Source of the DNA: Pararhodobacter marinus
GTDB lineage: Bacteria; Pseudomonadota; Alphaproteobacteria; Rhodobacterales; Rhodobacteraceae
Length of the DNA: 64,000 nucleotides
Direction: 5' to 3'
Assembly: GCF_003122215.1 (NCBI RefSeq)
Contig: NZ_QEYD01000004.1
Coordinates: 350,878-414,877, forward strand
Shown: positions 26,145 to 34,545 of the stretch, in pieces
Layout: each line of letters starts with the position of its first letter
Numbering within the stretch: the stretch's first letter is position 1
Notes under the pieces: generated by a model
Told to the model about the DNA's origin: nothing
The model's database searches: none
Seen by the model: the letters and a program-made list of their open reading frames with translations, nothing else
Translations under genes and position numbers: made by a program

Positions 26145-27365
26145 TCAAGCCGCCTGTGGCGCGCGGCGCCAGACGGGGAAGGGGTCGGGCAGGTCGTCCC
26201 ACAGATGCGGCGTGAAGCTGTCCGCGCCGTCCAGCAAGGCCGCGTCCAGCGCCGCCGTGATGTCTGCGCGGTCCATCCCGGTGCCGATGAAGACCAGTTC
26301 TTGCCGGCGGTCGCCGAAAGGTTCCTGCCAATGCGCCTGAAGATAGGCGCGGGCCTCGGGATGATCGGGGCGGCGGCCTTCGGGAACCGTGGCCCACCAG
26401 ATCCCCAGCGGCTTGACGCTGGACAAAGCGCCCGCCAGCGAGAATTCGGCCAGCCAGTCGGGCCTCGTGGCGATCCAGAAATGGCCCTTGGCGCGGATCA
26501 CGCCCGGCAGCGGCGCGTTCAGCACGTCATGGAGGCGCTGCGGATGGAACGGCCGCCGGGCGCGGTAGACGAACGAGGTTACGCCGTATTCCTCGGTCTC
26601 AGGGACGTGGTCGGCGAAGCCGTAAAGCTCCTTGGCCCACATCGGATGCAGATGCGCCTTTTCGAAGTCGAAAAGCCCGGTGTCGAAGATGCGATCCTGC
26701 GGCACGTATCCGTAATCGGCCTCGATGATCTGTGCATCGGCGTTCAGGGCGGCGACAATCTTGCGCGCCGCATCCAGCTTCTGAGGACCGGCATCGGTAG
26801 CCTTGTTCAGCACGATCACATCGGCGAATTCGATCTGTTCGACCAGCAGGTCGACCAGCGTGCGGTCATCTCCGTCGCCCATTGTTTCCCCCCGCTCACG
26901 AAGGAAATCATGGCTGGCATAATCGGCCAGCAGGTTCACCGCGTCGACGACCGTGACCATCGTGTCCAGCCGCGCCACGTCACTCAGGCTGCTGCCGTTC
27001 TCGTCCCGAAAATCGAAGGTGGCGGCGACGGGGAGGGGCTCGGAAATGCCGGTGCTTTCGATCAGCAGATAGTCGAAACGCCCCTCCTCGGCGAGGCGGC
27101 GCACCTCGGTCAGCAGGTCGTCGCGCAGCGTGCAGCAGATGCAGCCATTCGACATTTCCACCAGCTTTTCCTCGGTATGGCTGAGATCTGCGCCGCCACC
27201 CCGCACGAGATCGGCGTCGATATTCACCTCGGACATGTCATTGACGATGACCGCGACCTTGCGGCCCTCGCGATTGTTCAGCACGGCGTTCAGAACGGTC
27301 GTCTTGCCGGCCCCCAGGAAGCCCGAAAGCACGGTCACGGGAAGGCGGAAATCGGTTGCTGGCAT
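26145..27365 (-). CDS. CobW/ZigA-type GTP-binding metallochaperone
   Basis: A 406-residue COG0523 GTPase. The N-terminus has the P-loop [10 protein letters not shown], then the metal-binding CxCC motif in [13 protein letters not shown] and the ESTGISEP switch. The NKATD base-recognition motif comes further on, and a CobW C-terminal domain (about residues 265-380) includes the [15 protein letters not shown] segment. These proteins deliver zinc or another metal to client enzymes. A Zur-like palindrome lies 27 bases upstream of the ATG, which favours the zinc-starvation subgroup. Confidence 0.9.
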   Translation of the reverse strand: MPATDFRLPVTVLSGFLGAGKTTVLNAVLNNREGRKVAVIVNDMSEVNIDADLVRGGGADLSHTEEKLVEMSNGCICCTLRDDLLTEVRRLAEEGRFDYLLIESTGISEPLPVAATFDFRDENGSSLSDVARLDTMVTVVDAVNLLADYASHDFLRERGETMGDGDDRTLVDLLVEQIEFADVIVLNKATDAGPQKLDAARKIVAALNADAQIIEADYGYVPQDRIFDTGLFDFEKAHLHPMWAKELYGFADHVPETEEYGVTSFVYRARRPFHPQRLHDVLNAPLPGVIRAKGHFWIATRPDWLAEFSLAGALSSVKPLGIWWATVPEGRRPDHPEARAYLQAHWQEPFGDRRQELVFIGTGMDRADITAALDAALLDGADSFTPHLWDDLPDPFPVWRRAPQAA

Positions 27366-27392
27366 CTGGGTTCCTTCTGGCTTGAATGGAAA

Positions 27393-27408
27393 TTATGTTA
27401 TAACATAA
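27393..27408. promoter_or_regulatory. Zur-type operator palindrome
   Basis: TTATGTTATAACATAA is a perfect 16-bp palindrome, standing out in GC-rich DNA. It agrees with the alphaproteobacterial Zur box as I recall it (core TATGTTATAACATA). It is placed 27 bases upstream of the CobW GTPase gene and about 70 bases upstream of the decayed ABC genes on the other strand. Zinc-dependent repression of both directions is expected. Confidence 0.85.
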
Positions 27409-27479
27409 CTATCGGTCTTCATCGGGGTCCGCAAGTGCCGCGTCAAAGACCGGCCGTCGGTCTGTTCAGGAAGCTCGTG

Positions 27480-27551
27480 ATGAAACGCCCCCTTGCCACC
27501 GTGGCCCTGCTGCCGGGCCTCGCCCTTCTTGCCGGGAGCCGCAACGCATGA
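27480..27551 (+). pseudogene. Signal-peptide remnant of a lost binding-protein gene
   Basis: A 23-codon frame beginning MKRPLATVALLPG and continuing LALLAGSRNA looks like a secretion signal and then stops. The end resembles a lipobox with serine where cysteine would be. An AGGAAG site precedes it. Its stop overlaps the ATG of the ABC remnant (ATGA). It is best read as the front end of a solute-binding-protein gene whose body was deleted. It could instead be a tiny leader peptide. Confidence 0.5.
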
Positions 27552-27886
27552 CCGTCCTTTCCGCCAATGACATCGGCGTCCGCAACGGGTCGGCGCAGCT
27601 GCTGGAACCGCTGACCCAACGTTCCGACGCGGTATCGGGCGGCGAGATGCAGCGTATCTCGCTGCTGCGGGCCTTGCTCCGGCGCCCGGCCTTCCTGTTC
27701 GCGGAAGAGCCGACCTCGCGTCTGGATCCGCTGCCCCAGCAAAAGATGATCGCGCTTCTGAGCGACGTGGCCGAGACCGAGGGCACGGCGATCCTGCCGG
27801 TCAGCCACGATCTTGCGCTGGTGCGCGTCACGGCGGACCGGGTGCCGGATCTCGACGCACGACTGGAGGCGGTGCAGGCCGCCTGA
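27548..27886 (+). pseudogene. Internally deleted ABC transporter ATPase (peptide/nickel type)
   Basis: The 112-residue product begins like an ABC ATPase (MTVLSANDIGVRNGSAQLLE) and then jumps to the signature region (SDAVSGGEMQRISLLRALL), a Walker B-like stretch (FLFAEEPTSRLDP) and the H-loop (LPVSHDLALV). The Walker A and Q-loop stretch of about 100 residues is missing, so ATP hydrolysis is impossible. The end is also short. With the signal-peptide remnant just upstream and the Zur box, it looks like the scar of a Zur-controlled metal or metallophore importer. Confidence 0.65.
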
Positions 27887-27982
27887 CCGGCCCGGGCGTG
27901 CCTCCGATTGCGATTGACCGCCGGGGGATAAGGCGTAGGGTCCCGGCGTTGAAATGCCGACAGACTATCGCACGGACCGGGA

Positions 27983-28546
27983 ATGGATCTTTACGACAGC
28001 CGCGCAGGGATCACGTCCTTCCTGTTCCTGAAATGCCCCCCGGAGCCTGTCGATCTGGCCTTCGTGTTCTGCAGCCCCTCGCTCAGCAGCCTCTATCCGG
28101 CCATCGCCCTCTACAAGGCCGGACTGGCCCCGAAAGTGCTGATCACGGGGGGCGGCACCGCCGTGAGCGGCGCGCCGGAATGGGCTTTCTACCGCGACCA
28201 TGCGCTGGAGGCGGGCCTGCCCGAAAGCGCGCTGCTGATCGAGATGGAGGCGCGCAACACCGCCGAGAACGCGGCGTTCGGCGCGGCCCTGATCGAAAAG
28301 GCGCTGGGATGGGACCGGGTCCGCAGCCTTGCCGTCTGCGCCAAGCCCTTCCACATGCGCCGCGCGGTCATGACGCTGCGCCGGCACGTGCCCGAGGACC
28401 GGCGGCTGATCGCCCAGCCGCCGGACGATCCCGGCGATCTGTCGGCCGATACATGGTGGCAATCGGCGAAAGGCCGCAGGCGGGTCTTCGGCGAACTGAC
28501 AAAGATCGGGGATTATGCGCTCAGGGGGGATCTGGGCGATGTCTGA
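27983..28546 (+). CDS. YdcF/ElyC-like DUF218 protein, soluble form
   Basis: A 187-residue DUF218-domain protein. Family motifs are VDLAFVFCS near the start, the KVLITGGG loop, and the EARNTAENA segment (family ExxNTxEN). No membrane helix precedes the domain, unlike ElyC or SanA, which act at the envelope and affect peptidoglycan synthesis. The stop overlaps the start of the Mur-ligase/NRPS fusion by eight bases, so the two proteins are coupled. Its chemical role is unknown. It may act on an activated or nucleotide-linked intermediate. Confidence 0.8.
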   Translation: MDLYDSRAGITSFLFLKCPPEPVDLAFVFCSPSLSSLYPAIALYKAGLAPKVLITGGGTAVSGAPEWAFYRDHALEAGLPESALLIEMEARNTAENAAFGAALIEKALGWDRVRSLAVCAKPFHMRRAVMTLRRHVPEDRRLIAQPPDDPGDLSADTWWQSAKGRRRVFGELTKIGDYALRGDLGDV

Positions 28547-31500
28547 GTCCGCGCGGATGCACCTGATCGGGATCGGCGGCAGCGGGATGCTGCCGCTGGC
28601 GCTGTTGCTCAGGCAGGCCGGCCACACCGTCACCGGCAGTGATGGCGGCTGCGATCCCGCGCGGCTGGAGCTTCTGCAAGAGCAGGGGATCGCCGCGCGG
28701 GTCACGCCCCATGCCGCGCAGGCCCGCGGCGCGGATTGCGTGGTGGTCAGCCCGGCCATTCCCGAAATCCATGTCGAAAAGCGCGCGGCGCGGCGCGAGG
28801 GCGTCCCCCTTCGGACCCGGGCGCAGATGCTGGCCAGCCTGATCGCGGAACGCTCCAGCGTCTGCGTGGCAGGCAGCCACGGGAAATCAACCACCACGGC
28901 GATGCTGGTGCATATCCTCGACGCCGTGGGGGCCGGGGATACGGGCTATATGCTGGGCGCGTCCTTTGCCGATCCGGCGCTGCCGCCGGCCCGGCTGGGC
29001 ACGGCCACGGCTCCCTTCGTGACCGAAGCCTGCGAAGCCCATGGCGCGCTGGCAGAGTGGCGGCCGGCGCATGTCGTTCTGACCAATCTCGACGACGATC
29101 ATGCGGACCATTACGGCGGGCCGGAGGCGCTGAAGCGCGCCTTTGCGGATTTCGTCTCGCGCGTGCCGCCCAGGGGGCGCATCGTGGCCTGCGGGGACGA
29201 TGCGCGGGTCGCGGATGCCCTGCACGCGGCGCGCGGGGCGGTGCTGACCTACGGCTTCGGCGCCGGGAACGCGCTGCGCGCGGTTCCCGACCCGGCGGGC
29301 GGTGTCAGCGTTTCTCTGGATGGTAACCGGCTGGGCGCGCTGTCCCTGTCGGTGCCGGGCCGCCATAACCTGCTCAACGCGCTGGGCGCTCTGGGCATGG
29401 CGCTGGGGCTGGGGGTTGGTTTCGCGGCGGCGTCCCGCGCGCTGGCCGGTTTCCAAGGCGTTGCACGGCGGCTGCAACGCATCCCCTCGGACAGCCCGGT
29501 GCGCATCTTCGACGATTTCGCCCACCACCCGGCCGAGATCGCGGCCTCGATCGCCGTGTTGCGCGAAACGGCGCGGGGACGCGTGATCGCCCTTGTCGAG
29601 CCGCAATTGCACAGCCGCGTCGCGCAGATGGCGCCGCGTTTCGCGCAGGCGCTGTCGGGCGCGGATCACAGCGTCATCCTGCCGGTCGCCGCGCTGGGCG
29701 AGGCCGCGCCGGAACATGACGGAAACGCCGCGCTCGCCTCGGCCTGCGCGGCGGCTGGCCTGTCTTGCGCGCATGTCACCGACGAACCGGACCTGCTGCG
29801 CCGCCTGCAGGCCAATCTGCGCAACGAGGACACGCTTCTGGTCATGGCAGGCACCAGCGGCGCGGGCATCGCCCGCCGGATCGCCGCGGCGCTGGCGCAG
29901 TCCTCCGCGAACCCGGCGCCCGTTCCTGCGGCGAGCCTTCTGACCGGCGACAGGACCCCGCCCGCGCCTGATCTGCTGACCCTCGTGGCCCGGCACGCCG
30001 CGCAGAACCCCGGGGCGCCTGCGGTCGAGATGGGGCATCGCCGGCTCGACTATGCGGATCTCGTGTTCCGGGCGGGCGCGCTGGCCCGGATGCTGGCCGG
30101 GGCGGGGGTGCGGGCCGGCGACAGCGTCGGCGTCTGTCTGGGCCGCTCGGTGGACCGCGTGACCGCGTTCCTGGCGATCCTGCAGCTTGGCGGGGTCTTC
30201 GTCCCGCTCGACCCGGCGCTGCCCGAGGAGCGGCTGCGCGTCATGATCGACGCGGCGGGCGCCGGGACCATCGTCGTGAACGCCGCAAGCCCCGCCTTGC
30301 CAGACGACGGCTTGCATGTCGTCAATTGCGGACAGGTGCCGGACCGTGACGGCGCCTCCGCGCACGCCTTCGTTCCCGCCGATATCCCGGCCGAGGCGCT
30401 GGCCTACATGATCTTCACCTCGGGCACGACCGGCGCGCCCAAGGCGGTCGAAATTCCGCGCGGCGCGCTGGCCAATTACGCGGTCGGGGCGGGCCGCCAT
30501 TTCCAGATCACGCCCGGCTCGCGGGTCTCGCAGCTCAGCGGTTTCGGCTTCGACGTGTCGGTGGGGGACATGGCGATGGCGCTGGCTGCCGGGGCCTGCC
30601 TTGTCTTTCCCACCGATCTGCAGGCGATTCCCGGCCCGCCGGTCGGGCGGTTCATCGCGCAGGCCGGGCTGACGCATCTGTCGCTGACGCCCTCGGCGTT
30701 GTCGATCGTCCCGCCCGCCGAGCATCCGGCGCTGACGCATGTGATCGTCGCGGGCGAAGCCTGCCCGCCTGCTCTGGTCGAACGCTGGGGCCGGGGACGG
30801 TGCTTCATCAATGCCTATGGCCCGACGGAAGCCACGATCGAGGCGCTGTTCGCGATCTGCACGCCCGGCCAGCCGGTCACGATCGGACGGCCCTTCGACA
30901 ATATGGGCGCCTGCCTGATGGACAAGCACCTCCGGCTTGTTGCGCCGGGACGCGAGGGCGAGCTGTGCCTTTTCGGGCCAGGACTGAGCCAGGGCTATCG
31001 CAACCAGCCCGCGCTGACCGAGCGGCAGTTTCCGCTGGTCGCGCTGCCCGGGTTCGGCGACGTGCGCCTTTACCGCACCGGCGACCGGGCCAAGGCCGGG
31101 CGGGACGGCGCCTTCGTCTATCTGGGACGCAAGGACAGCCAGCTGAAGGTCAACGGCTACCGGATCGAGCCCGCCGAGGTCGAAGCGGCCTTGTGCGGCA
31201 ACCCCGATGTCAGCGACGCCGCCGTGTCCCGGCTCGCCGCGCCCGGAATGCCGGATCGTCTGATCGCGCATCTGATGATGCGGGCGGGCGCCGCCGCGCC
31301 CGATCCGGTGGCGCTGCGCGACGCGCTGACGACGCGTCTCCCGTCTTACATGGTGCCCTCGGTCTTTCTTCCGGTGCCCGAGATCCCGCGCAATGCCAGC
31401 GGCAAGCGCGACCGTTCGGCGCTGCCCCTGCCGCCGCAGCTTCTGGCGCCGCCCAGGGCGCGAACCGTCGGCACGCCGACCGAGGCACGGCTGATCGCGC

Positions 31501-32417
31501 TGATCGGCGAACAGCTCGGCGCGCATGTCGTCACCGGCACCCGCGACAGCCTGCGCGAGGCCGGGGTCGATTCCCTGTCGATGGCGACGCTGCTCTTCGC
31601 GGTCGAGGACGCCTTCGGCATCACGCTCGATACCGGGTTCGAGGAAGGCTTCGATACCGTCGAGATTCTGGGCCTGATGGTGGATGCGCGGCTCCGGGCT
31701 GGCAGGACGCCCGTTTCGTCCGGTCTGGACGACGACTTGCGGGCAAGGATCGCGCCGCATCTGGCGACCTGGCCGGGCAGGGCGCTGGGCAAGGTCGGGC
31801 TGGTGCGCAGCCTGAGCGATACGGGGGCGCTGCCACGCCTCTTCTGGTGTTTCCAGGTCGGGACCGAGCTGTCGCGGCTGAGCGAAAGCCTGCGCGACAG
31901 GGTCGCGGTCTACGGGCTGCGCTCGGGGCATCTGGCGGTCGAATACAGCGCGGACAATCTGCAGGCGCTGGGCCGTCTCTATGCCGACGAGATCACCGCC
32001 ATCGCGCCCACCGGCCCGGTCTTTCTGGGTGGCAATTGCCAGGGGGGCCTCGTGATGCGCGAGGCGGGGCTGGAATTGCTGCGCCGGGGGCGGGAGGTTC
32101 CGCTGACCATGCTGATGGAGCAGGGGCGCTTTTTCCACTATCCCGCCCGCACGCTGCTGATCTTCGGCGCGCGCAGCTATCTCAATCCCTATGGACAGAT
32201 CGACGGACCCGAGCAGCTGTTCCGCACCGCCTATCCCGCCGGGCACCGGGTCGAGATCATCCCGGGCGCGCACGGACATTACTTCCGGCCCGAGAATGTC
32301 GATACCCTGGCGGCAACGCTTCTTCGCAACATGAGCCCTTTTTTCGCCGTGGAGCGCGGGACAGGGGCAGACGTGGCGCCGATCCCGCGCGCCGATGATT
32401 GCCTGAGCCCGGGCTGA
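28539..32417 (+). CDS. Fusion of MurC/Mpl-like Mur ligase with NRPS adenylation, carrier and thioesterase domains
   Basis: A 1292-residue protein, starting at ATG 28539 behind AGGGGGGA. Residues 1 to about 455 are a Mur ligase: GIGGSGM nucleotide loop, P-loop GSHGKSTTT (112-120), TEACEAH (162-168, where MurC has EADESD), TNLDDDHADHY (182-192) and DDFAHHP (325-331, Mpl-like). About 473-970 is an NRPS adenylation domain: YMIFTSGTTGAPK (from 623), FDVS (671-674), NAYGPTEATI, YRTGD (845-849) and A10 lysine K956. A carrier domain follows with phosphopantetheine serine S1012 in GVDSLS. The last 200 residues are an alpha/beta-hydrolase thioesterase with GNCQGG (C1167 as nucleophile instead of serine) and a candidate histidine at 1245 or 1247. 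No condensation domain exists. By alignment to GrsA I read the specificity residues as D,V,G,S,I,A,A,I,E,K, which fits an alpha-amino acid, perhaps a basic one. Confidence 0.92.
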   Translation: MSESARMHLIGIGGSGMLPLALLLRQAGHTVTGSDGGCDPARLELLQEQGIAARVTPHAAQARGADCVVVSPAIPEIHVEKRAARREGVPLRTRAQMLASLIAERSSVCVAGSHGKSTTTAMLVHILDAVGAGDTGYMLGASFADPALPPARLGTATAPFVTEACEAHGALAEWRPAHVVLTNLDDDHADHYGGPEALKRAFADFVSRVPPRGRIVACGDDARVADALHAARGAVLTYGFGAGNALRAVPDPAGGVSVSLDGNRLGALSLSVPGRHNLLNALGALGMALGLGVGFAAASRALAGFQGVARRLQRIPSDSPVRIFDDFAHHPAEIAASIAVLRETARGRVIALVEPQLHSRVAQMAPRFAQALSGADHSVILPVAALGEAAPEHDGNAALASACAAAGLSCAHVTDEPDLLRRLQANLRNEDTLLVMAGTSGAGIARRIAAALAQSSANPAPVPAASLLTGDRTPPAPDLLTLVARHAAQNPGAPAVEMGHRRLDYADLVFRAGALARMLAGAGVRAGDSVGVCLGRSVDRVTAFLAILQLGGVFVPLDPALPEERLRVMIDAAGAGTIVVNAASPALPDDGLHVVNCGQVPDRDGASAHAFVPADIPAEALAYMIFTSGTTGAPKAVEIPRGALANYAVGAGRHFQITPGSRVSQLSGFGFDVSVGDMAMALAAGACLVFPTDLQAIPGPPVGRFIAQAGLTHLSLTPSALSIVPPAEHPALTHVIVAGEACPPALVERWGRGRCFINAYGPTEATIEALFAICTPGQPVTIGRPFDNMGACLMDKHLRLVAPGREGELCLFGPGLSQGYRNQPALTERQFPLVALPGFGDVRLYRTGDRAKAGRDGAFVYLGRKDSQLKVNGYRIEPAEVEAALCGNPDVSDAAVSRLAAPGMPDRLIAHLMMRAGAAAPDPVALRDALTTRLPSYMVPSVFLPVPEIPRNASGKRDRSALPLPPQLLAPPRARTVGTPTEARLIALIGEQLGAHVVTGTRDSLREAGVDSLSMATLLFAVEDAFGITLDTGFEEGFDTVEILGLMVDARLRAGRTPVSSGLDDDLRARIAPHLATWPGRALGKVGLVRSLSDTGALPRLFWCFQVGTELSRLSESLRDRVAVYGLRSGHLAVEYSADNLQALGRLYADEITAIAPTGPVFLGGNCQGGLVMREAGLELLRRGREVPLTMLMEQGRFFHYPARTLLIFGARSYLNPYGQIDGPEQLFRTAYPAGHRVEIIPGAHGHYFRPENVDTLAATLLRNMSPFFAVERGTGADVAPIPRADDCLSPG

Positions 32418-32419
32418 GC

Positions 32420-33565
32420 GTGGCGCGGGGCATTGCCGATATCGCGGCGCGCCTGCGGCAGGTCCGGCGCGCCGCGCGCGCGGGGCTGGGGATGGCGTGG
32501 GGGATGCTGGGCTATCCGGTGGCGTGGTTCGGCCTGTTCCGCCCGCGCGACGCGCTGGCGGCAGCGGTGGCCGATCTGCTGATCCTGGGGTTCTACGGCG
32601 CGACGCCCCGCTCGCCCTCGGCCCGGCTGCTGGCCCGGCAGGTCCGGCGCGGACAGGTGGGCGCGGTGTTCTTCGTGGCGCAGAATGTGGGCCAGCCCGG
32701 CGACCTGACCGGCCTGCTGCGCCTGTTCCGCGCGGAGGACACCGCGCCGCTGATCGCCATCGACCACGAAGGTGGCAAGGTTCAGCGCCTGAAGAAGGAC
32801 CACGGCGCCCGGCGCCTGCCGGCGGCCCGGACGCTCGCCGACACCCTGTCGGTCGCCGAGGCGCGGGCGCTCTATGCCAAGGCGGGGCGCGATCTGGCGG
32901 CGCTTGGTTTCAGCGTCAATCTGGGGCCGGTGCTGGATGTCGACGATCCCGCCAACCCGGTGATCGGCAAGCCGAAGCGCGCCTATGGCAGCGACCCCGA
33001 ACGCATCGCCGCTTATGGCGAAGCCTTCGTGCGCGGCTTCGGCGAGGCGGGACTTCATTGCGCGGCCAAGCATTTTCCCGGCCATGGCCGCTCGGTCAGC
33101 GACAGTCATCACGGGGTCGCCGACATCTCCGCCCATTGGGCCGAGGACGAGCTCGAACCCTTCGCGCGCCTCTTCGCCACGGATCACGCGCCCGCTCTGG
33201 TGATGATGGGGCATCTGCGGCTGGACAGCCTCGCGCCCGACGGGCGGCCCGCCACCGTCTCGGCGCCCGTCGTGACCGGGCTGTTGCGGGGGAAACTGGG
33301 CTATCGGGGCGTGGCCATGACGGACGATATCGACATGGAGGCCGTCTCCCACCTGATGAACCGCAAGGAGGCCTTCGTTCAGGCGCTCGCGGCCGGGAAC
33401 GACCTGATCATGATCAAGAACCTGTTCGGCTACGATCCGCTTCTGCCCCAGCGCGCGGTGCGCTGGGTGCGCAAGGCCATTGCCCGTGGCGTCCTGAGCG
33501 AGGCGCAGATCATGCAATCCGCTGCCCGGGTGCGCGCCCTGCGCGGTCCGGCGTCAAAATCGTAA
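32420..33565 (+). CDS. GH3 beta-N-acetylhexosaminidase, NagZ-like
   Basis: A glycoside hydrolase family 3 enzyme of about 381 residues. E. coli NagZ (about 340) removes GlcNAc from anhydro-muropeptides. The NagZ signature is complete: KHFPGHG (217-223), the Asp-His dyad of VSDSHHG (D228, H230), and the nucleophile loop MTDDIDM (D302). IDHEGGKVQRL is also present. There is a 40-residue N-terminal extension without a clear signal peptide. The start is uncertain: GTG 32420 lies three bases after the fusion-gene stop, TTG 32399 would overlap it, and ATG 32492 is also in frame. It is co-transcribed with the Mur-ligase/NRPS fusion. Confidence 0.88.
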   Translation: MARGIADIAARLRQVRRAARAGLGMAWGMLGYPVAWFGLFRPRDALAAAVADLLILGFYGATPRSPSARLLARQVRRGQVGAVFFVAQNVGQPGDLTGLLRLFRAEDTAPLIAIDHEGGKVQRLKKDHGARRLPAARTLADTLSVAEARALYAKAGRDLAALGFSVNLGPVLDVDDPANPVIGKPKRAYGSDPERIAAYGEAFVRGFGEAGLHCAAKHFPGHGRSVSDSHHGVADISAHWAEDELEPFARLFATDHAPALVMMGHLRLDSLAPDGRPATVSAPVVTGLLRGKLGYRGVAMTDDIDMEAVSHLMNRKEAFVQALAAGNDLIMIKNLFGYDPLLPQRAVRWVRKAIARGVLSEAQIMQSAARVRALRGPASKS

Positions 33566-33570
33566 GCCCG

Positions 33571-33596
33571 AGGCCGGGCCATCGGCGGCCCGGCCT
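33571..33596. terminator. Hairpin between convergent genes
   Basis: AGGCCGGGCC (33571-33580) and GGCCCGGCCT (33587-33596) form a perfect 10-bp stem with loop ATCGGC. It lies between the GH3 gene and the convergent hydrolase gene. There is no T-run, so termination may need Rho. Confidence 0.5.
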
Positions 33597-33611
33597 GAGG
33601 CACAGCGGCGG

Positions 33612-34439
33612 TCAGGCTCCCGCATAAACCCCGTGGATCTGGTGTCCCGGATCGGCGAGCGCGTCGCAGATGTCGAAATGGTGCTTGTCGGGCTCTTCCC
33701 AGACCGCCACCTCGGCGCCGAGCCCGGTCCAGACCGAGGCCAGCAGCCGGTTCTGGCGCAGGAACTCGGCCCGCTCGCTGCTCCCTACCCAGCACAGCAG
33801 CCGCAATCCCTCGGGCGGGTGCAGCAGGGCGGGGCTTTCGCGCAGCGTCTCTTCAGGATCCAGCCGCAGGCTTTCGTTCATCTTCAGCCGCAGGAACGGG
33901 CGCAGGTCGCTCAGCCCGGAAATCGGGATCACCAGCTTCAGCCTGTCGCGCGTGGCCTCCGACAGTGCCGAGCCCTGCGCCGCGACCCGCGCGACCAAAT
34001 GCCCGCCCGCCGAATGCCCGGCCAGCACGACGGGCCCGTCGATGCGCGCGGCGGCGGCGTCGATGGCCGTGGCGATCTCGCGGCCGATATCGGTGATGCG
34101 GACCTCGGGGCACAGGGTGTAGCCCGGCATCGCCACCGCATAGCCATGGGCCAGCGGCCCGGCGGCCAGATGCGACCAGTAGCTGTTATCGAGCGTGTGC
34201 CAGTAGCCGCCATGCACGAAGACGAACAGACCGCGCGGCGTGCCTTCGGGCAGGAACAGGTCGAACCGCTGGCGCGCGCCCTCGCCATAGGGCTGGTTCA
34301 GCTTCGCGCGGCCCTGCGCGGACAGCGCATCGCGGAACGCGGCGGCGGGCGCGACCCAGGCTTCGGGCCAGCGGTCGCTGCGGTGGATATGCGACGCGTT
34401 GGAATAGGCGCGGTCCCAATCCTCGATCTTGTGAAACAT
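33612..34439 (-). CDS. Alpha/beta hydrolase, arylformamidase (KynB-like) type
   Basis: A 275-residue soluble hydrolase. The oxyanion motif HGGYW is characteristic of kynurenine-formamidase-like esterases. The nucleophile elbow is GHSAGG, and a DKHHFD segment supplies the catalytic histidine, with an acid probably near CWVGSSE. It ends the minus-strand TRAP operon, 106 bases after the dctP stop. It probably hydrolyses an amide, formamide or ester of the imported compound. Confidence 0.82.
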   Translation of the reverse strand: MFHKIEDWDRAYSNASHIHRSDRWPEAWVAPAAAFRDALSAQGRAKLNQPYGEGARQRFDLFLPEGTPRGLFVFVHGGYWHTLDNSYWSHLAAGPLAHGYAVAMPGYTLCPEVRITDIGREIATAIDAAAARIDGPVVLAGHSAGGHLVARVAAQGSALSEATRDRLKLVIPISGLSDLRPFLRLKMNESLRLDPEETLRESPALLHPPEGLRLLCWVGSSERAEFLRQNRLLASVWTGLGAEVAVWEEPDKHHFDICDALADPGHQIHGVYAGA

Positions 34440-34497
34440 GTGCTCGGCTCCGCCTTGCGTATCAGGAACCCGCGACCGGACGCGGGGGAAGGAAGCG

Positions 34498-34527
34498 CGG
34501 GGGCAGGGCCATCAAACCCCGCCCCCG
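34498..34527 (-). other. Hairpin downstream of dctP
   Basis: CGGGGGC (34498-34504) pairs with GCCCCCG (34521-34527), with a possible inner GGG/CCC extension. It lies in the 106-base gap between dctP and the hydrolase gene. It has no T-run and may be an RNA-stabilising or partial termination structure. Confidence 0.4.
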
Positions 34528-34545
34528 TCAGGTGTTTGCCGCGGA

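Noticed and set aside
25722..27551. A 609-codon plus-strand frame opposite the CobW and DUF6525-like genes
   Set aside because: It is antisense shadow for most of its length. Only the last 24 codons, after ATG 27480, look like a signal peptide and were kept as a remnant.
27898..28566. A 222-codon frame overlapping the YdcF-like gene
   Set aside because: It lacks motifs and differs in frame from the DUF218 reading, which has the ITGGG and NTxEN motifs and couples to the next gene.
28887..32279. A 1130-codon open frame on the minus strand opposite the Mur-ligase/NRPS gene
   Set aside because: Its product is low-complexity and rich in Arg, Gln, His and Gly with no domain. It mirrors the codon bias of the real gene, whose motifs are unambiguous.
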